A stretch of 64,000 nt of DNA. Source: Streptomyces wuyuanensis (lineage in GTDB: Bacteria > Actinomycetota > Actinomycetes > Streptomycetales > Streptomycetaceae). The DNA is taken from contig NZ_FNHI01000001.1 of the NCBI RefSeq assembly GCF_900103455.1, positions 496,001-560,000 of the forward strand. Reading direction: 5' to 3'. The stretch's first letter is position 1; every line of letters begins with the position of its first letter. The notes below the pieces were generated by a model. The model saw only the letters and a program-made list of their open reading frames with translations. It was not told the DNA's origin and made no database searches. Shown one piece after another: positions 60,475-64,000 of this stretch. The position numbers were made by a program, and so were the translations under genes.

Positions 60475-63400
60475 GTGTGGGGAAGGTTCCGGCCGAGGGC
60501 CGGAGGGCTGCGCGTGGGCGCGGCCGGGAACGTGCGGAAGGCGGTGGCCGCAGCGGTCGCCGTGGCGGTGCTGGGCACCGTCACCGGTGAGGCCGCCGCG
60601 GCCACCGCCGTGGACGGCGGGAAGGCGTCGACGGCGCGGACGCTCGAATCGCTGGACCGGCTCGCGGAGGCGCTGAGGCCGGAGCCCGGCGGCCCCGCGC
60701 CGGCCGCGAAGTCCGAGCTCGACCGGATCAGCGACGAGCGGGACCGGCAACTCGTCGAGGACTTCGCCGAGTTCGACGAGGAGGAAGAGGTCCGCGAGGC
60801 CGCCGCGAAGGCGCTGGCGAGCACCGACCCGAACGCGATCCGCCAGTTCCTGGAACACGGCGAGGCCGAGGCCCGCCAGCGCGCCAAGGACAAGCGGGCC
60901 GGCGACGACGCCGCCAACCGGCAGAAGATCGAGAAGCTGCGCGGCACCGGTGGCTCGTTCTTCAACGCCGAGGTCGAGCGGGTCCTCAAGGGCACGGCGC
61001 GGGACCGTGCCGACTTCCTCGCCTTCGGCGCGGACATCGCCAGGCAGCGTGACGAGGCGCAGCAGCAGAACGCCGCCGAGCGTGCGGAGGAGAACCGCAA
61101 GCGCGTCCGGATGCTGGCGTCGGCCGGCGGCCCCGCGGTGAAGCGTGCCGCTCAGGCCGCGCTCGACTCCGGGGACGACGCGTCGATCGCGGAGTTCCTG
61201 GAGAAGGGCTACCAGGTCGCGGCGCAGCAGGACGCCGACGACCGGGCCGCGCACGAGAAGGCGCAGAAGGAGGCCCTGGAGGCCGCGGAGAAGCTGCGTG
61301 AGCTGGCCCGCAGGGCGGCTGCCGCCGCCGAGGCGCGCACGAAGCTGATCGCCGCGCACGGCAACGCCGTCAAGGAACTGAAGATCGCCTCCAACGCGAT
61401 GTCGGCCGCGGCCGCCGCCGCGCGCCAGGCGGACCGGATGCTGGCGGCCGACCGGGCGGGCAAGCGCCAGTCCGACTACGGCCCGGTCAAGGCCGAGGCC
61501 GCACGCCAGGTCGGCTACGCCGAGGACGCGGCCAAGGCGGCGCAGGTCGCCGCGGCGCAGGCCAAGGTGCAGGCCGACGCGCTGGTGGAGACCGGCCTCG
61601 AGCACGGCGTCCAGTGGTCCGAGGTCGCGGCGGGCATCGCGTCCGCCGCCGACGCCGCGGCGAAGGCCGGCAGGACGGCGCAGCACGCGGTGGACGCCAC
61701 CGCGGCGACCTCCGCGGGACTGAACGCCAAGAACCAGGCCGAGTTGCACGAGCAGCAGGCCAAGAAGTGGCGGGCGAACGCCGAGGAGCACGCCCGGGCC
61801 GCGGCGCGGCTGGCGGAGGCCGCCGAGAAGCAGGCGAAGATCGCCGCGACGGCTGCGGCGCGCGCCAAGGAGGCCCGCCTCGGGGCCGAGCGGGCGGAGC
61901 GCGAGGCGTGGGAACACGCCCGCAGGACCCGCGACGCCCGAGTCGAGGCGCAGCGCCAGGCCCAGATCGCGGCCGCGCAGCGCAAGATCGCCGAGCGTGA
62001 GCGCGACCTGGCCGCGGCGGCCCGGGCCAGGGCGGAGCGGGAGCGGGACGTCGCCGCTGCGGCGCGTGCGCGCGCCGAGGCCGAGGCCCGTACGGCCTCC
62101 GCCGCCCGGGCGCAGGCCCAGGCGGCCGCCGCGACGGCCGCGACCGCGCGCGCGAACGCCGCCCACCACGACGGTGTCGCGGCAGAGGCGGACCGCAAGG
62201 CGCAGGGAGAGGAGGCCAACGCCCGCAAGGCCCGCAACGCCGCGGTCGCGGCCGAGCAGCGGCACCAGGCCAAGGAGGCCCGCGCCCGGGCGACCGAGGC
62301 GATCGCCGCCTCCGGCCGCGGCACGATCGACGCGGGTATCGCCCGTGCCGCGGCCGACTCGGCGCGCGCCGAGGCGAACACGGCACGCGACGCGGCCGGT
62401 CAGGCCCGCGGCGCTGCCGACACCGCGAGCGGAGCGGCCGTCAGGGCGCGCACCGCCGCGACGGAGGCCGCGGGCGCTGCCGCCCGTGCGCGCGCCGCGG
62501 CGGCCGAGGCCACCGCGCACGCCGCGCGTGCGAACGCCGCGGCGAACAAGGCCGAGGCCGCCGCCGCCGCGGCAGGTGCTGCGGCGGACAAGGCCGAGGC
62601 GGAGGCGGCGCTCACCCGCGCGGCCGCCCGGCGCGCCGACGAGAAGGCCGCGGAGGCCACGGCCCAGGAGGCCCGTGCCGGTATCGCCGCGTACGAAGCC
62701 GCCCGGCTCGCCGGACTCGCGGCGATGGAGGCCGGCAACTCCGTCCAGGCCGCGAACCGGACCAGGGAAGAGGCGCAGGGTGCCGTCCGCGAGGCGGCCA
62801 TGGCGCAGGTCCAGGCCGGCATCGCCGTCAAGGCGTCGGCCGCTGCCCGCAGCACGGCCGCCGGCATCGCCGATCCGGCCGACACGGCCATCGAGCTGAC
62901 CGCTCCGTTCGCCGGCAAGGACGTCGACGCCGACTTCGCCGCCGCGGTCGCCGCCGCGGCGCAGGAGATGGGCGCGGACCAGGTCGCCTCGGCCGACGCC
63001 AAGGCGGCGGAGGCCGTGAAGGCGGCCGAGGCCGCGGAGGCCGCGGCGAAGCGCGCCGGCGCCCAGGTCGCTCCGGCCTACAAGGCAGCCGCGGACGCGG
63101 CGCGTTCGTCCGCGAACGCCGCGCGCTCCGCCGCGGCGTCCATGAAGTCCGCGGCGCAGGCCGCGGAGGAGGGAGCCAAGGCCCGCGAGGCCGCAGCCGG
63201 CGCCGCCAAGGCGGACGCGCAGGCCCAGGACGACGCGAAGCTCGCCCGCACCGCCGCCGGCCAGGCCTACTCGGACGCCGCCGCGGCCCGTACCGCCGCC
63301 GGTCAGGCGGAGGCGGAGGCGGCCCGTGCGCGCGGTGCAGCCGCCGAGGCCGACAACCACGCGGTGGCCGCGAGCAGCGCCGCGGCGCTGGCGGAACAGG

Positions 63401-64000
63401 AGGCGAGTGTCGCCCGGGGCGCCGCGTCCCAGGCGGAGAAGGACGCCGCCGACGCGGACAGGTTCGCGGAGTCCGCCGAAGGCCACGCCAAGTCGGCGGA
63501 GGCCGCGGCCAAGAACGCCAACACGTACGCCCGCGAGGCGGACGAGGCGGCGAAGAAGGCCGAGGAGTACCAGCGCGAGCAGGAGCGCAAGGCCCGCGCG
63601 GAAGCGGCGAAGCAGGCCGAGAAGAAGGGCAGCACCGCACCGCTGACCCCCGAGGAGGTCGAGGCGCTCAAGGCCGCCGGCATATCACCGGAGGAATACG
63701 AGAAGGCACGTGCTCTCGCGGACAAGGACCTCCTCGACTTCCTGGTCGAGAACGGCGGTCAGATCATCGTCGACCTGCTCTTCGAGGACATCAAGAAGTG
63801 CTTCAGCGAAGGCGACTTCGAGAGCTGCTTCTGGGCCGTCGTCGGCAGCCTCCCCTGGGGCAAGGCCCTGAAGGTCATCAAGGAGACGCCGGCGATCGCG
63901 AAGGCGCTCACCCGCATCGTCACCGGCCTGAACGACTTCCTCGACAACTCCGCCGCCGCGAAGAAGCTCATCGCCAAGAGCAAGGAGATCCTCGAGAAGG
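60475..64000 (+). CDS. Large secreted ALF-repeat, alanine-rich coiled-coil protein, probable polymorphic toxin (5' part)
   Basis: At least 1175 residues, open at the right window edge. An export signal (AVAAAVAVAVLGTVTGEAAA) is followed by ALF-type repeats at about residues 80-260 (LVEDFAEFDEEEEVREAAAK, NAEVERVLKGTARDRADF, AEFLEKGYQVAAQQD). A very long Ala/Glu/Arg/Lys-rich coiled coil occupies about 270-1050. The last 120 residues change character: LTPEEVEALKAAGISPEEY, then DLLFEDIKKCFSEGDFESCF and AVVGSLPWGKALKVI. The DIKKCF-x-EGDFE-x-C and PWGK pattern is the segment that in streptomycete polymorphic toxins precedes the C-terminal toxin domain. The GTG follows AGGGGG. The toxin domain itself is beyond the window. 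Confidence 0.82.
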   Translation, partial: MWGRFRPRAGGLRVGAAGNVRKAVAAAVAVAVLGTVTGEAAAATAVDGGKASTARTLESLDRLAEALRPEPGGPAPAAKSELDRISDERDRQLVEDFAEFDEEEEVREAAAKALASTDPNAIRQFLEHGEAEARQRAKDKRAGDDAANRQKIEKLRGTGGSFFNAEVERVLKGTARDRADFLAFGADIARQRDEAQQQNAAERAEENRKRVRMLASAGGPAVKRAAQAALDSGDDASIAEFLEKGYQVAAQQDADDRAAHEKAQKEALEAAEKLRELARRAAAAAEARTKLIAAHGNAVKELKIASNAMSAAAAAARQADRMLAADRAGKRQSDYGPVKAEAARQVGYAEDAAKAAQVAAAQAKVQADALVETGLEHGVQWSEVAAGIASAADAAAKAGRTAQHAVDATAATSAGLNAKNQAELHEQQAKKWRANAEEHARAAARLAEAAEKQAKIAATAAARAKEARLGAERAEREAWEHARRTRDARVEAQRQAQIAAAQRKIAERERDLAAAARARAERERDVAAAARARAEAEARTASAARAQAQAAAATAATARANAAHHDGVAAEADRKAQGEEANARKARNAAVAAEQRHQAKEARARATEAIAASGRGTIDAGIARAAADSARAEANTARDAAGQARGAADTASGAAVRARTAATEAAGAAARARAAAAEATAHAARANAAANKAEAAAAAAGAAADKAEAEAALTRAAARRADEKAAEATAQEARAGIAAYEAARLAGLAAMEAGNSVQAANRTREEAQGAVREAAMAQVQAGIAVKASAAARSTAAGIADPADTAIELTAPFAGKDVDADFAAAVAAAAQEMGADQVASADAKAAEAVKAAEAAEAAAKRAGAQVAPAYKAAADAARSSANAARSAAASMKSAAQAAEEGAKAREAAAGAAKADAQAQDDAKLARTAAGQAYSDAAAARTAAGQAEAEAARARGAAAEADNHAVAASSAAALAEQEASVARGAASQAEKDAADADRFAESAEGHAKSAEAAAKNANTYAREADEAAKKAEEYQREQERKARAEAAKQAEKKGSTAPLTPEEVEALKAAGISPEEYEKARALADKDLLDFLVENGGQIIVDLLFEDIKKCFSEGDFESCFWAVVGSLPWGKALKVIKETPAIAKALTRIVTGLNDFLDNSAAAKKLIAKSKEILEK

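Noticed and set aside
60457..63486. A minus-strand open frame of about 1,000 codons opposite the giant coiled-coil gene
   Set aside because: It is a Gly/Leu/Arg/Val-rich shadow of the alanine-rich plus-strand gene, without a start context or recognisable domain.
1..64000. tRNA, rRNA, prophage or complete insertion sequences
   Set aside because: No tRNA-like cloverleaf, rRNA block, phage structural gene or transposase was recognised in the window.

Overview
The window is very GC-rich with strong G/C bias at third codon positions. It carries many actinomycete-specific families (GPP34, DUF2267, DUF5133, DUF6328, partner-switching anti-sigma kinases, LitR, ALF-repeat proteins), so the source is almost certainly a Streptomyces. 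The gene content is largely accessory, as expected of a chromosome arm.

1-11 kb: the end of a siderophore-type ABC transporter; a cysteine-free ribosomal protein L32 behind a Zur-box-like site; an asparagine/aspartate catabolic module (AsnC-type regulator, asparaginase, aspartase); a decayed MmyB-type regulator; GPP34 and alcohol dehydrogenase genes; and a first set of partner-switching genes (STAS protein, two HATPase kinases, one frameshifted at a seven-G run).

11-28.6 kb: a light-response and carotenoid supercluster. It holds an SDR/SRPBCC protein, a CPD photolyase, the B12-dependent light sensor LitR, an iron-sulfur cryptochrome/photolyase, the rightward operon crtE-crtI-crtB-(Rieske gene in the crtV position), and the convergent leftward operon crtY-crtT-crtU headed by an ECF sigma gene. 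A truncated anti-sigma gene is divergent from the sigma gene. Together these should make isorenieratene-type carotenoids under light control.

28.6-50.5 kb: signalling and stress genes. They include a REC-PP2C / CHASE3 histidine kinase / REC operon, two SigB/SigF-type sigma factors with SigB-like promoters, further anti-sigma kinases, STAS proteins and a PP2C, a MarR-MMPL pair with a clear operator, twin MarR regulators, TerD, and a BlaI-M56 pair. The BlaI-type operator recurs upstream of the Spo0M gene at 50.5 kb.

50.8-64 kb: a CorB/CorC-like CBS protein pair, a probable MITE, and a LuxR-type regulator divergent from an FkbO/Hyg5-type chorismatase gene that has no in-frame stop. Then comes a rightward secreted cassette: ALF-repeat/AbfB protein, two ricin-type lectins, a second ALF-like protein, and a huge alanine-rich coiled-coil protein that looks like a polymorphic toxin and runs off the window end. 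The chorismatase-to-toxin segment is the most unusual part of the window.
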